Positions 23,857 to 44,353 are shown, counted from the first letter of the stretch. The stretch: 64,000 nt of DNA from Dysidea avara (GCF_963678975.1 NC_089281.1:28695616-28759615), one strand, 5' to 3'. A program made the numbers and translations. The notes: generated by a model from the letters alone, not told the origin.

Positions 23857-24438
23857 CACTTCTTTCTGCACATTGCCATCTGATGGTATTATGCTAATTT
23901 TCATAACTGAATGATGGTCTGCTCAAGTACCTACATGTCTTGTCTTTAATACAGTTCTTATGTATGTATATATGCGTTGCTATGTATTTGTTATTACATA
24001 TGTGTCTCCAGTATGGAAGACCGGTTTTGCCAAGTACTGTAGGTTTAAATAACAAACAAACAAACAATCAACCAATAGCTGTGAGCAGAAAGGAACTCTG
24101 TCTAATTGGAAAATTAACTATATACCTTTGTGATGTAGAGTTATAAATCACTGAAGTATCATGCAGATATATCAGTTAATACTGACTTTGAATTAGTCTA
24201 CCATCGCATAGCTATATCCTCATGCAGTCTGAGCTTGAGCCGAGCAGCTATTGGCATCCTTAAAAACTCACTGCACCAGTCAGTACTTCAAACTTTGGCA
24301 AGAACTTGTCCCACACCCATGCAATTTTAAAATAGTTATTACCGGGCAGTGTACCTTATACTGAGACCTTGCCAGGTACGCGCGCCGGTTATAGTTCTGC
24401 ATTCCTTTACATAACTGTTACGTCATCTGCTTGCTTTC

Positions 24439-24468
24439 TTTAGGATACTTCTGGTAATTAAGTCACGG
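24439..24468 (+). promoter_or_regulatory. Conserved promoter block of LVIVD paralogue 2
   Basis: TTAGGATACTT.TGGTAATTAAGTCACGG with TACGTCATC just upstream, the counterpart of 19395-19424. It lies about 70-100 bp before the ATG. Confidence 0.5.
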
Positions 24469-24536
24469 AATCCATAGATATAACTATTTCACAATTGCAG
24501 CCAGTGTTGTGAGGTTTTCTCTTCTGTCTAGCAAAG

Positions 24537-27527
24537 ATGCTTCTTGTGTTGATGCTCTCCTGTTTTGCAGCCGTAAGTATTAAGAAAATATGGTGCACGT
24601 GATGTAGCTACCTCCATGTAGGTTGCTTTTGGACGCAACCTCTCACAAATTTTTGGTGTCCTCCATTGCGTCGACGACTGCCAACGACCAGGTACATGGT
24701 ATTAGTAATGATTAGGGATGAATGCACAGTATCTCCTACAGATCCTTTTGCAAATATGCCATATGTAATGCGACTGAAGATTGCTGAGCACGACTTGTGT
24801 GTAATTGAGCACCTATGTCCAGTGATTGCTCCGGGCATGCATGGTACCCCTTGTACCAATGGCTATGCTGGTGAATATGAATGTCAGAATATCGACCTCC
24901 TATCCTTTGTGCCAGTATCAGAGCTTGGCTGTGGAGGGGATACCAATGATATCTGGGGATGGACCGACCCTGTTACTGGCAGGGAGTATGCCATGATTGG
25001 ATGTGTTGATGGTACCTCATTTGTTGATGTTACTGACCCAGTAAACCCACAAGTACTTGGCTTCCTGAGGACAAAAACTGACAGCAGTATATGGCGTGAT
25101 CTTAAGGTGTACAAAAACCACGTCTTCATTGTTAGTGAAGCTTCTAGCCATGGGATGCAAGTGTATGACCTAACACAACTGAGAGATCTTGAGCCAAGCC
25201 ATCTTGTTCGGGAACTCAAGGAGACTACCTTCTATGGAGAGTTTGGCTCTGCACACAACATTGTCGCAAATGAGGAGACTGGTTTTTTGTACTCTGTGGG
25301 CAGCAAAACTTGTAATAGTGGGCTACACATGGTAGATGTGAATGACCCTACTAACCCTCAATTTGCTGGTTGCTATGGCCAAGATGGCTATGTCCATGAC
25401 GCCCAGTGTGTCATTTATAATGGCCCAGATGGCAGGTTAGTTATTTGAATTATAAAAAGCCAGCTGTATACTAATTGGTACATGCAAATTTTTAAGAGTA
25501 GTATGCCGTATAAAGTAGTCTGTTATTATTTCTACAGTAGTTTTAAGTAAAAATGAAGATTGAGGCACAATTTGTCACTAGTGTAATTAGACCAGTGATA
25601 TATCAGTTTCAAAGGAAAATTGATAAGTAAACATGATTGTTCATGTATCCTAATGCGTGACTAGTCATATTTAGTCCAGAGACTCTCCACACAATACATC
25701 TATCGGATTGCATTTTGCTTTCAGTCAAGATATACCCCGCTTTATGATTCGTTGATGGGACAAGACAGTCTTTTTGCAAAACCTAAACCAGTTTTGTGTA
25801 TACCAGGGGTGGCGGAGAAGGGGGACTGGGGAGGGGGGCAAGACCCCTGTAAAAAAGATTATGGAGGGGCTTAGCTTATGTCATTCAGAGCCTAGTTCAA
25901 TATTTTTTTTTAACTCAGATTTGATTTTTTTTTAACCCAGACTTGATGGACTGCCCTTGCCTACCACTCCCAGCACAAAGGAAGGCACGTGAAACAAGAC
26001 AAGAGAAAAGTAGAGTAACGCAGCCAGCATGTTACTCTGACAAGCGGGACTCCACTTGTACTAGATCCATTGGTGAATAGCATCAATAATTCGAGATACT
26101 CCAATAGAGTAATCAAGATTGAGATACTCTAATAGAGCAGTCACAGTATTCTTCAGAGGAGCAGTGTAGCAAGCTACGTATGTAGTTATAAATGAGGAGA
26201 TATAGTTGGTGGAGGGCAGCTATTGTCAGCAGGCAGTTATCTTTTTTTATTCTTCGACTTACAGCTGGGCCATGGTATCACCAAGCTAGACCCCCAGCCC
26301 CCCTAAATCAGTCAAGTAGTATTATTGAAAGTGTTATGGTGTAGTGCAGTACTGCCAGTTTTAAACTCCAACAGGCCAAACCATAGCACACTACTTTAGA
26401 ATTCCACTTTAATGTTGTGAGAATAACACAACAGTGAATATGTCCCATCAGATGTCAAGAAATTGCTTAACTTCTACACTGAAAATACTCTAATAGAGCA
26501 GTCATATATACTATAATAAATTAAGTTAGAAATTTATTTATAACTTTTTTTGATATGACTTTCCAGGTCACTATTTACAAGGTAGTCAAAGTAACCCGAA
26601 TGTTCAGGTATTGTTATGGGGTATGCACTATGTAGTTTCTTATAATTTCCTCTGTGATAACTTTAACTTATTTCTGATGGTATATAGATATAAATCAAGG
26701 GAAGTTTGTTTCTGTTACAATGAAGATACCCTTACAATTGTTGATGTGGATGACAAGGCTAATCCAATGATGATAGCTAGGGAGCCATATGATGCGTACT
26801 ACACTCACCAGGGTTGGCTGACGGAGGATCAAACTCACCTACTACTCAATGATGAGCTGGATGAACTGTACAGTCCTAACCCACACACTCGTAGCCTCAT
26901 CTGGAATGTCGAGGACCTTGAAAAGCCTTACTTAGTTGATGTGTTCTACTCTGAGAAAGAAGCTACTGATCATAATCTGTACATCAAGTAAGCTATTGTA
27001 ATCTGTTTGCACCTAGTTATAAGCTTGAATAAATAACCTATCATCAAGCTTATTAATGCTCTAGAGCTGACTGTTATATTGAAGTGAATCATCACTGGAG
27101 GGACTGCTCTATTAGAGTATCTCACTCGTATTTCTGTACGGTCAGCCAAGAAACAATAACATAACTTTTTATATGGACTGCAGTCCAATGTATTTACACA
27201 TTGTGAAATTTAACTATAGCTTTATAAGCTAGCATATACGTATTACTCAAAATTATGCTGGCGTAATTGGTCTAGCATCTATTTAGTGATTTTCTCTACA
27301 GGGGAAATATTGCATATGAGAGCAACTACTGTGCAGGGCTCAGGGTGTTGGATGTTACAAACATAAAAGAAGGGAAGATTAAAGAAATTGGATACTTTGA
27401 TGTTGATCCAAACTGTGACGAGCCAGGTTTCCACGGAGCTTGGTCAAGCTATCCTTACTTTGAGAGTGAGACGATTATTGTATCCAGCCTTGAGCATGGT
27501 CTATTTGTATTAAAGTTCAATGCCTAA
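24537..27527 (+). CDS. Secreted LVIVD / choice-of-anchor-B family protein, paralogue 2 (441 aa)
   Basis: Exons 24537-24572, 24622-24691, 24742-25435, 26688-26987 and 27302-27527, sharing every splice position with paralogue 1. A signal peptide (MLLVLMLSCFAAVAFG) is followed by GCGGDTNDIWGW, DGTSFVDVTDPVNPQVLGFL, GEFGSAHNIVANEETGFLYS, LTIVDVDDKANPMMIA and the conserved end. Introns 3 and 4 are 1,252 and 314 bp here against about 50 bp in paralogue 1; the extra DNA is repeat sequence. AATAAA lies about 80 bp after the stop. It converges with TACC, whose stop is 161 bp away. Confidence 0.85.
25790..26310. repeat. G/C-capped dispersed repeat inside intron 3 of LVIVD paralogue 2
   Basis: It starts near GGTGGCGGAGAAGGGGG and ends near CCCCCAGCCCCCC. 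Inside are two copies of GATACTC(T/C)AATAGAG and the run AGCAGTGTAGCAAGCTA. It aligns along most of its length with 50270-50550. No ORF. Confidence 0.7.
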
Positions 27528-27687
27528 GCTGAACTACATATTTGTATTGTTCAATTTCCTAGATCAAAAGTTACAATAGCGCTCCTGTTTATGCTGTATA
27601 TTTTATAATAAATAACGTTTTGTACGTCGTTCAATATATACACATTGGCAAATAAAATTTTACACAACACAGACAGTGATAATACAG

Positions 27688-30600
27688 TCATCGCTTGTCA
27701 CCTAATTCTTTCATAAGTTCCTCACAAATAGTTGTTAACTCCATTTTCTCTTGTTCCTAAAACACAGTTAATGAAGACAGCAAAAGTAGGGTTGGAATTT
27801 TCTTACCTTCTGCTGCAGAGCTCTTTCTAAGCTATCCTTTTGCAACGTTAGTTTCTTACAATTTGCTTTAAGGATGGCATTTTCTGATGTGTGTTCTTTG
27901 CGTAGCTGGTGAAATGTCTTGTTGGCTCTGGGAAACACTGATATAAAACTAACATGTTTATTATACCGATATTTTCATACTCAGACATCTTTGAGTCCAC
28001 TTCATTTTTCAGCTGTTCCAGTTCTTCATGGCTGGACCGTAGCTTCTGCTCTAATTCAGCAATTGCTTCTTTGTAAGTGGTTTCATTCTAAAAAAAGTAC
28101 TGAAAATATTAATCTGAAAATATCTATTTACCTTTTTCATTGCCTGTGTCACATTTTTAAGCTTCAGATATCTCTGGTGCATTTCATTAAAAGATTTTTC
28201 CAGTGATTCAAAGTCCAATAAAGCCTTTAAAAGATACGTCTAAATCTTGTAATATTGATAGCATGCTTTTACCTGATCTCTTTGTTTCTCTGTGTCTTTT
28301 ACAAATGATTTCATTTCTTCATATTTATCTGATTTAAGAAACATAATATTAGTTGACTTACATTTAGCACAATCTCTTACTTAACATAATCGTATTATCA
28401 TCTTGGGATTTTTTTGACAATTCTCTGTATATCAGTTTAGTATCACTCTGTCTACATATTCAATAATTACTTACTTCCATTTCTCAACTTCATCGTCCCA
28501 AGCTGTTTTATCAGCAAACTGCAGCATGGCCTCTGCTTGTACTGTGTCATTCTCACTACGAAGATGATCATTTTCTTGTTTAAGTTCAGACAACTGTTGG
28601 TCGTAGTCTTGTATTAGAGTGTTTATTTTTGCTGCCTCTTCTTCAGCTGCCTATACACTTAGTGAAAGAAAAATCCACCATAGTTCTTTACCTGAGCTTC
28701 AACTTCAGCTTTAACCTGTGCTATTATTTCAGCTACATCACTCTCACTGTATTTGAGAACCTAATATCACCAGTAATCAATTTAAGAGAAGTTTTAAAAT
28801 GTTACAAAACTCACTTTGACTAGCTCGCCGGTCTCAGAAGGCAGCTTTTTCGTTGCTGAAGACTGCAAATGTCTTGACAATGAGCTGCCTAGATTCACCT
28901 CCTATGCACACACAGAAATATAACATCCAGTGATAGAAATAAATATTTGATTGCATTTGGAAGAGAAAAAATGTAGCTAATTAATGGCTCCCCATCAAAA
29001 ACGCACAGTAAACTCGTAGAAGTTTGATCACACGCATGACCCTAACACAGTGGCAGGTTAAAGGATTGTTTGTTAGCTAGGAAAGTAACATAATTATTGT
29101 GTTGGGTAAGAGCTCGGATGCATATTTGTCCTTGATATTGATCTGTGAGCTCTCAATATTGTATTACACAATATGATGATGTGTGACCAACCATAAATTT
29201 ATCTAACCTAAATCAATTTTGATATATAAAACTGGTTGGCTTCTACTATTTTAGCACTAAACATATATCATATTATGTAGAGCTGAAACAGATAGTAATT
29301 TTTATTATCTGGATAATCTAATCTGGATATCCTCACAGATAGTGACATCATCACTTACAGTAAAAACATGACATATTTTGTCATGAAGTTGTTTGCTATC
29401 ATTTGTACAATGATTGGGATTGTAGTATAATAATTAGTGTGAAATAAAAGAAAATCACCATGAAATTGCTTTAAATTAATAGCAATTATCCTGATGGCTT
29501 CAATTACTATCTGGATATTGAATTGCTATCCGGATATCCGAATAATATGTTTCAGCCCCAATATTATGTAATCTCTTACTTCATCATCATTCAGATGTAC
29601 TAGGCTAGAGTCTGGTGTAGCTGTGAGCAAGTCCTGCTGAACAAGCGGTCGCTGCTTCGATACAGGTGTGAAATGAACTGCCTTCCGTTGGGATTTTGTT
29701 GTAGAATTATTGCGAGGTGGAGTGTCCAGTTGTAACAGATCACTGAAATATGACTCATATAAATAACAATTGTGAGCATGAATAATTACATGGGTTTAAA
29801 TTTTTCTAAATAACAAAGGGACGGAAGTTAAGACAATTGTTCTCTTTCACAGATAACTATTAAATATCTTAACAATGTGTTATATACACACTTTGATTTG
29901 TTCAGGTAGGCTGCATTGAGCTGTGCTAGTTGTATAGCCTTCTCGTCTGATTGTTTGACAGGTTGAGATCCAACCAGAGGATCAAACTTGACATACAATG
30001 ACTCCCGCGACCAAGGTACTGCCTAAAAAAGAGAATTCCATTACATGTAGTCATAGCAACCAAACAACAGCGATACAATGCTAAAGCTCCATTAAGTACT
30101 ATGTTGCTATAATTCTGGGACCTGATAATTGGTTAGTGGGTTGAAAGGTTACACACATACTGTCTATACCTCATCACTTGAAGTTGGATTGAGTCTTTCT
30201 AAATAGTCCATATCCAGCTGAGCAGCTATCATTGCCAGGATAACATAGTGTTGTTAACATAGTGTTGTTAACATAGTGTTGTTAACATAGTATGGAGCAG
30301 ACCTGTTGTCTGAAAATCATCATCGGTAAACTGTTCATCAAGCAGCTCTTCCTGCTCATCATGACCGTGCTGGGCACTATAAAATTTGTAGCATAGCTAT
30401 AAGACTAACACATGTACAGACAAACTGCATACTTTTCTGGTGGCAATTCATTAATCATTTCTTCAATAAAGTCCTGTAATATAACAAAATAGATGTAAAT
30501 AAAAAAGCAAGGTTTCATCAACCTCAGCACAGGATATGTAAAAGTTGTGATCACTCTTTGTTACAACTTGTGTTCTTTCTGTCCAGCTTTCACATTCATC

Positions 30601-30806
30601 CAACTGCCTTATATGATCCCAGGCTGGCAAGCCGTCACTCTACACAACAAACCATGATGTCTAACGGTCTAGTACAGCGGGTAACTCACCTGGTTGACTA
30701 TTTGAGAATGCGACAAGGCCGTCCTGGACTGTTCTAATGGCTTCAACGGGGATTTTAGTGTATGCAAAGAATTTTCTCGATCTTCTAGCACCAACTCGCT
30801 TGACAT
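27688..30806 (-). CDS. TACC: TACC family centrosomal/spindle protein (506 aa, 16 exons)
   Basis: Exons: 30690-30806, 30523-30639, 30433-30473, 30303-30376, 30170-30225, 29892-30022, 29580-29742, 28815-28901, 28692-28760, 28475-28650, 28381-28424, 28273-28328, 28132-28224, 27981-28087, 27807-27927 and 27688-27756, totalling 507 codons with stop. Mid-protein MDYLERLNPTSS and ESLYVKFDPLVG are the LDYLE and QSLYLKFDPLL motifs of animal TACC proteins. The C-terminal ~200 residues are coiled coil with FNEMHQRYLKLK and end LTTICEELMKEL, the TACC domain signature. TACC proteins bind ch-TOG/XMAP215 and stabilise centrosomal and spindle microtubules. At 506 aa this is compact next to vertebrate TACCs and looks like a single unexpanded orthologue. 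It is divergent from MTIF3 (267 bp between starts). Confidence 0.9.
30239..30292. repeat. 16-bp tandem repeat in TACC intron 4
   Basis: TAACATAGTGTTGT repeated about three times next to the acceptor of exon 5. Confidence 0.85.
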
Positions 30807-31073
30807 TGCTTTAAGAATTTACATACAAAACACATGACGCTTAGCACAATGTTATTTCGTGCCGAAAAGAGTTTGGATTTATGCAAATCATGAACCTGTA
30901 GGCGTGAAGTTGGTAAGTCGCTAAATTATTAGTGACGTTGTGTGTATTATACAAATTCGGTACCTTAGAACCATACACAGTCTAACAGGAACTATGGCAA
31001 TGCCGTACCATATCGAGGCTTAACCTTGCCGCGCAAACGCGAAAATAATGTGCACTATTTAGAACCAACAATA
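30807..31073. promoter_or_regulatory. Divergent promoter region, TACC / MTIF3
   Basis: The 267 bp between the two start codons is richer in CpG (TTATTTCGTGCCG, CTTGCCGCGCAAACGCG) than neighbouring DNA. A shared promoter is inferred from spacing. Confidence 0.5.
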
Positions 31074-31739
31074 ATGAACTGCTGGAGAAATTTTCTAAAC
31101 GAAATTCCTTCACTGTACCGTACGATACATCAAAATGGAGGCTGTTTAGGCCAAATGAATTGTAGAACATTGTATCCTTACCTGCAAACGCATGTGAGCA
31201 GATGGTTTTCAACACGCAAGGATGCACGCGTCGTTCTACTCAGACAAAACCTGGATGCAATGAAGAGAACTAGAATAATACTGGTTGGAAGTGATAGTAA
31301 GAAGATCGGCGAAATGAGCTCCCAAGAAGCATTCGACGTGGGCAAACAACAAGGGATGGAAGTGGTAATTGTCAACAGACCAAGTGGTAGAGATGAGATG
31401 GCCACTTGCAAATTACTGCCCAAGCGGCAGATTAAAGGAGGGCGTCTCAAATCTTTAAAATCTGAACAGAAAATTCTTCAATTCAAACCAAATATTGCTG
31501 AACATGATTTGAGAATCAAAATCAAGAAAGTAAATGAGTTGTTGTTGAAAGGAAATTTTGTGTGTGTAAATGTTCTCTCCCACCTGTCTAAGAAAAAAGC
31601 TGCAAATGCTGTCACACAGAAAAGGCTACTTGAGCAAATATGTAGAGAGGCAAATGGAATGGCTGGCAATATTTCAGTCAAAGCAACCATGATATCTTGT
31701 GTGATTAAACCACCTGAAAATGTTGAGGAAAATAGATGA
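31074..31739 (+). CDS. MTIF3: Mitochondrial translation initiation factor IF-3 (221 aa, single exon)
   Basis: An intronless frame with the bacterial-type IF3 pattern. A basic N-terminus with TRKDAR... is followed by KRTRIILVGSDSKKIGEMSS, QEAFDVGKQQGMEVVIVN, then LKSEQKILQFKPNIAEHDLR and KKVNELLLKGNFVCVNV. These are the N-domain strand, linker and start of the C-domain (family motif FRPNIDEHD). IF3 keeps mitoribosomal subunits apart and proofreads the initiator tRNA. The first in-frame ATG is at 31074; the 70-residue N-terminal region fits a targeting sequence plus extension. It converges on the TM2 gene, whose stop lies 108 bp away. Confidence 0.88.
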   Translation: MNCWRNFLNEIPSLYRTIHQNGGCLGQMNCRTLYPYLQTHVSRWFSTRKDARVVLLRQNLDAMKRTRIILVGSDSKKIGEMSSQEAFDVGKQQGMEVVIVNRPSGRDEMATCKLLPKRQIKGGRLKSLKSEQKILQFKPNIAEHDLRIKIKKVNELLLKGNFVCVNVLSHLSKKKAANAVTQKRLLEQICREANGMAGNISVKATMISCVIKPPENVEENR

Positions 31740-31847
31740 TATAAATTATGTCACTCATGTGTACACATATTGGGTAGATAAACACTCTGAATAATATACT
31801 AATTTTTTTGTCAGTACTATAAACATCTCTCTATTTCAGTTACTAAG

Positions 31848-32471
31848 TTACGTTGGTCGTAGTTTGCATCCACTTCCATCATCCCTGTCATTGTTAGCAA
31901 AAATGACAAGGTCAGCAATCCACCAGGCCAGCTGGGCAAGTGAGCACAACACAACCAAAACAGTGATGCAACAGAAGTATGCCATCAAAATTGCTCCAGT
32001 TTTCTTTTCATCTTTACAACAGCAGAAGAAACACAGTGGAAAGCACATGGCACATGAAGAGAACATGATAAACAAAAATATCATTAGTTGTCCAACTGCC
32101 AATCCATCCCTGTCAATGTAGAAATTGGCGGCTCCTACACCACCAAGGAATACAGATAATAGAATAGCTGTGACTTGAGATTTCCTATTATCAATACATC
32201 CCTCTTGAGTGGTGTAAAAACGGCATTCACGTAAATTGCATGTCCCAGCTCTATTTTCGAAGCAGTCACGACAAATACACTGGTTACTTATACAGTCAAT
32301 GACGGTAGTTGGAATGATGCTGTTGTTAACAACGGAAGGAATACAATTGCTCTGGCTTGTACACCCTGGCGTTTGTAGTAGCGTCCTTTTCTGGTAAACG
32401 TGACTAGATAAAGCATTACATCCGGCTACTAATGCTAGAAGAAGCACCAACAATACTCCGACTTTCTCCAT
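31848..32471 (-). CDS. TM2-domain membrane protein with signal peptide (207 aa, single exon)
   Basis: It begins with a strong signal peptide (MEKVGVLLVLLLALVAGCNA). An extracellular Cys-rich segment of ~70 residues follows (CISNQCICRDCFENRAGTCN). From about residue 110 the TM2 pattern appears: KSQVTAILLSVFLGGVGAAN then FYIDRDGLAVGQLMIF, then a cysteine-dense loop (CFPLCFFCCCKDE) and a second hydrophobic block ending WWIADLVIFAN. TM2 proteins are small membrane proteins; TM2D1-3 modulate Notch and related pathways, but this one has a longer second membrane block and is not assigned to TM2D1-3. Its start lies 197 bp from the haspin stop, same strand. Confidence 0.8.
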   Translation of the reverse strand: MEKVGVLLVLLLALVAGCNALSSHVYQKRTLLQTPGCTSQSNCIPSVVNNSIIPTTVIDCISNQCICRDCFENRAGTCNLRECRFYTTQEGCIDNRKSQVTAILLSVFLGGVGAANFYIDRDGLAVGQLMIFLFIMFSSCAMCFPLCFFCCCKDEKKTGAILMAYFCCITVLVVLCSLAQLAWWIADLVIFANNDRDDGSGCKLRPT

Positions 32472-32668
32472 GACTAATCAAAAATTTCTCTATATGCGCG
32501 GTGGTTAGACATAGATAATACACTCCCCCCTATGGTTTAGAGAAATGGAAGATATTGTTAAGCGCTGGCGCCTGTAGAGATAATCTTATTCACTGCTGAA
32601 AAAATTCTTAGAGTTAACACCACATTATGACATAGTACGGACACAACACGGAAATATACAAAAATATT

Positions 32669-40834
<8,166 letters not shown>

Positions 40835-41079
40835 TATCACGGAAGTTGACCATTTCCCGCGCCTTGCTTAATCATTCACTTTTTATTTACGCGCGGACGT
40901 TTAATCGTTTGTTTTTTTTAAGTTGAGGCGCTAATTATAGATGTACGTCCAGTCAGTTCCGAGCAAACCACATGACATTTTAGTTGTTTTTTTTTGTTAC
41001 AATACAAATTACTCTACAACTAAACTACAAACACAATTAATTACATGACATTTTAGTGATTTACTATATACTTAAACAT

Positions 41080-41450
41080 AGGCGGAGGAAGAGGGGGTGC
41101 TAGGGGTGCTCCAGCACCCCCAACTCAAAGCTGTATTGTGCAATAGTCGTCACGTGAACTTGCAGAAACTTGCCAATCACGATCGAAATACTCTAATAGA
41201 GCAGTCACCCTAATACAACAGTCGAGCATGTGTTTAAAAGTACTAGTATTTGATTAACAGCTAAAACCACCGAAAATTCCTCCAAATTCAATCTCCTGAC
41301 ACCTAATTTTCAAAATTTTCCTGGGGGGCATGCCCCCAGACCCCCCTAGAATTAGCATGCTTGGTGTGCTTCGCACACCTACTACTACTACCACCATAAA
41401 TTTTGGGCACACCCAACTGTAGCATCCTTCCGCCTCCTATGTTAAATGTT
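41080..41450. repeat. G/C-capped dispersed repeat
   Basis: It runs from GGCGGAGGAAGAGGGGGTGC to CCTCCTATG, with CTCTAATAGAGCAGTCACC inside and the phrase GGGGGGCATGCCCCCAGACC, which recurs at about 45890. Confidence 0.6.
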
Positions 41451-41567
41451 GCAACCCATACCTGGATTCTGTAGATCAAAACACTAACTTTCTGTCATCA
41501 GCAAACTGTACAGTAATCTAGCTAGCTACTATATGTGACCATACGCAGCGAAAGCAGTAATCTCATT

Positions 41568-41948
41568 ATAGTACGTATGTACAAGTTGAGCTTGATCCTC
41601 GGAAAAACAACTAAAAATTAAAAGTGATTGTTTTTCTCTAGAGAGTTAGCCAACATTTCAGTCAACCAGATGATAAGTGGTGACAGCAAAGGTGTCAACA
41701 ACAAACTCGCACGGGCTCCATTACAAGTTCAGGAAAGGGAAGTAATGGACAGTGCACTTTTATGGCTTCCCAATAGAAATGTATGGTGAAATTTTTGATT
41801 GACTGTAAATATTATGTCAGACATTTTCGAACTAAAAGACTTTGAATTTTTTTACTGGGTCAAGTAGAACTACAAATGAGCCAGATTTCAAGCCTGAGAT
41901 TGTGTGTAATAAGATATTAAATATTTTTGAGGATCCAGCTCAATCTAT
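41568..41948 (+). mobile_element. ~380-bp MITE, copy 3 (eroded ends)
   Basis: It aligns with 4101-4490 in the same orientation (CAACTAAAAATTAAAAGTG, GCAAAGGTGTCAACAACA, TTGAGGATCCAGCTCAA), but the outermost bases have drifted. It is the oldest-looking of the three copies. Confidence 0.75.
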
Positions 41949-44353
41949 AGGCAACACAAGAAATAACGATGAGCCAAGTGCATTGCTAAATTATCGGTCA
42001 CTATCCCACTAAGGACCTGCAACTGAAGAAGGCCAATAGCTTGTGTAGCAGGGAGTCATGCAGAAACATGATACTAATTATAAACCCTGCTGAATGCCGG
42101 TAGAAAAAACAGGCCAAGTGCACTGTCAGGGCCATGAGCTATAGCTATCATTAATAATCATGTACAGTGGTGTGTCAGCTTTAAATTTGTTGAATAGTGC
42201 CTATAGCTGGTAAAGTTGATATTAAATAATAAAAAAAAGTGGATAAACAAATATATTTAGGACTGAACTATTTTTGACAAACATGCATGTGGTCCTCAGT
42301 TAAGTACAGCTAGTGTGTGTAGTACCGTATCATCACATTTCCCATTTACTTAGCCTCCACCGGTCAGAAAACTTTATTATTTGTTACTGATTGAATTGCT
42401 AGTTTTTTATTCTATATGCCTATATATACCTGTCTGGGCCCCTCCTCTTAACCAAACACAATTGAAAAACAGGAGCATCTGTGCTATTAAATGTTTAAGG
42501 AAATATAAATGTTTTGGTTCTCGATCCACGGTCTGGTCCACCAACCACAACATATAAGGCTAACCTGCAAACTTGTCATCTGTCCACCACCAAAAGTTCT
42601 TCTATTCATCTGCTACTTCTTGGTGGAATTCTCTCTGTGCTGCCACACGTGGTACTTGTATTTATATCCTGTTAAGGACTTTTCCTTAAATAAGCAAGAC
42701 CATGGCGATTTGGTCACATATGACTACAGTCAGATCATACGAAGGAGATCTGCATGCATGGTAAGGTATAGGTGCAAAACTAATTGGTACATTAAGTTAA
42801 TCTGCATATGCTTGTATAACAGCCAAGCTGTGAAAAAATGGTGTGGCCTTAAAGAGCCTGGATGAAAAAGTTGTGAAATCAAAGGTGGCAGCCAAGAAAT
42901 GGCTACACTGATGTTTATGATAATAAATTATAAGAATGCACACATAAAATTTATTAGCATTAACATCATTACAACCATTTCTTGGTTGTTTGTACTTTGG
43001 TCCCAAAACTAGCCTATATATAGCTGACTGCGTGGTTTATTTTTACTCACATTTCTTCTTATCTATATACAAACACAATGATGAACATTGAAGACAGACT
43101 TATATAAATGTGTTGTATTGCATACTTTACTTCAAAATATTTAGTAATATTATTGTAATATACTATAATAGAGCACACATTTTTGGTACATCAAGTTATA
43201 ATTAATTACTGGTACCAAATCTTCCATCAGACAACTCCTAGACAACATGCACACAGTTTACACACATCATAGTGTTCACAAAAGATTTTCTTGCTGTAGT
43301 AAATGGACACATAATGTGACCAAGATTAAAATCAACAAACTCTTCATGTTGTAAGTACATGATCACATGTTAATGTAAATACAGCTCTTGCAGGCTTCAT
43401 TGACACCATATATATTTCAATATCATAAACATGAGCTACTATGCATGCATATCATCTTGAATAGTTCATAGCCATCACAGGAATGCTCATGCATTGCATG
43501 GCCATTTCACTGTATAGCTGCTATAATCCACTCTTATCTATAGGCATGAGCTAATAAAAACGAGCAATGCAAGTGCTGCAGCAATCACTATTATGCTCAC
43601 TGATGTGAAATACTCCAATTAGCTATATAGTAGTAGTTGAATGCTGAATTTTTGTTTAACTCCATGGTAGTCATTCTTCCCTATAATATAGCCATGCAGA
43701 GCAACACAAAAGTACAGAATTGCAGTTTGTTGTACAGGCAAGTCTGGTACAGTCCAGGGAACATTGCATGATGATGTATATTCTGCTCAATACCAATTCA
43801 AAAGAGCTGGCACTATACCTAAGTATGCATGTACCATTATAGAGATCATATCACTATTATATTATGAATTACTGCATGCTTTCAGCATATACAAAATAGA
43901 ATTTCAAGTTGTTTTTGTTTTTTGTGGAATGTTTGTTTTCTAGTGTGTGTGTTATACAAAAGTCTGGAATGTTATATAATATTATAGGCTTGTTTTTTAT
44001 AACTGCATACGTTGCTCTTGACAAATATGTCTGATCACCAAATCTAACATGATATATAATAGCATGACAATATGTGGTTTAGGTGCATAGTTGATATGTT
44101 CACTGTACACTGCATGCAGTAATACGTCCCAACATACATTTAATCCATCTGCCTAAAAAGGTAGCTATCACAAAACATATACTGGTATGCTATTTTGTAT
44201 GATCATAATGTTACATGCATTATAGTCTGAAGCATACTGTCATGCTATTTTTTTTTTACATAATCACTCCACACTTTAATCATGAATTATATACTTCAAC
44301 AAATTTAATTGCATATATATAGCTTGGCACTGTGTGTACATGACTATTATCAG
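41949..44353. other. Gene-poor interval 5' of haspin / 3' of the ZU5-CARD gene
   Basis: I see no gene here. A 118-codon plus-strand frame at 42509-42865 has no recognisable domain or convincing splice context. The DNA is AT-rich, without clear element ends. Confidence 0.5.

Larger units (their letters stand above)
23061..24536. other. Gap between the TACC relic and LVIVD paralogue 2
   Basis: Apart from the MITE at 23468-23856 I see no gene. The short frame at 23196-23399 (67 codons) has no recognisable domain. The final ~140 bp is the promoter related to 19395-19424. Confidence 0.5.

Noticed and set aside
42509-42865. 118-codon plus-strand frame as a gene
   Set aside because: No recognisable domain, no signal peptide and transmembrane pattern that holds together, and no splice or promoter context.
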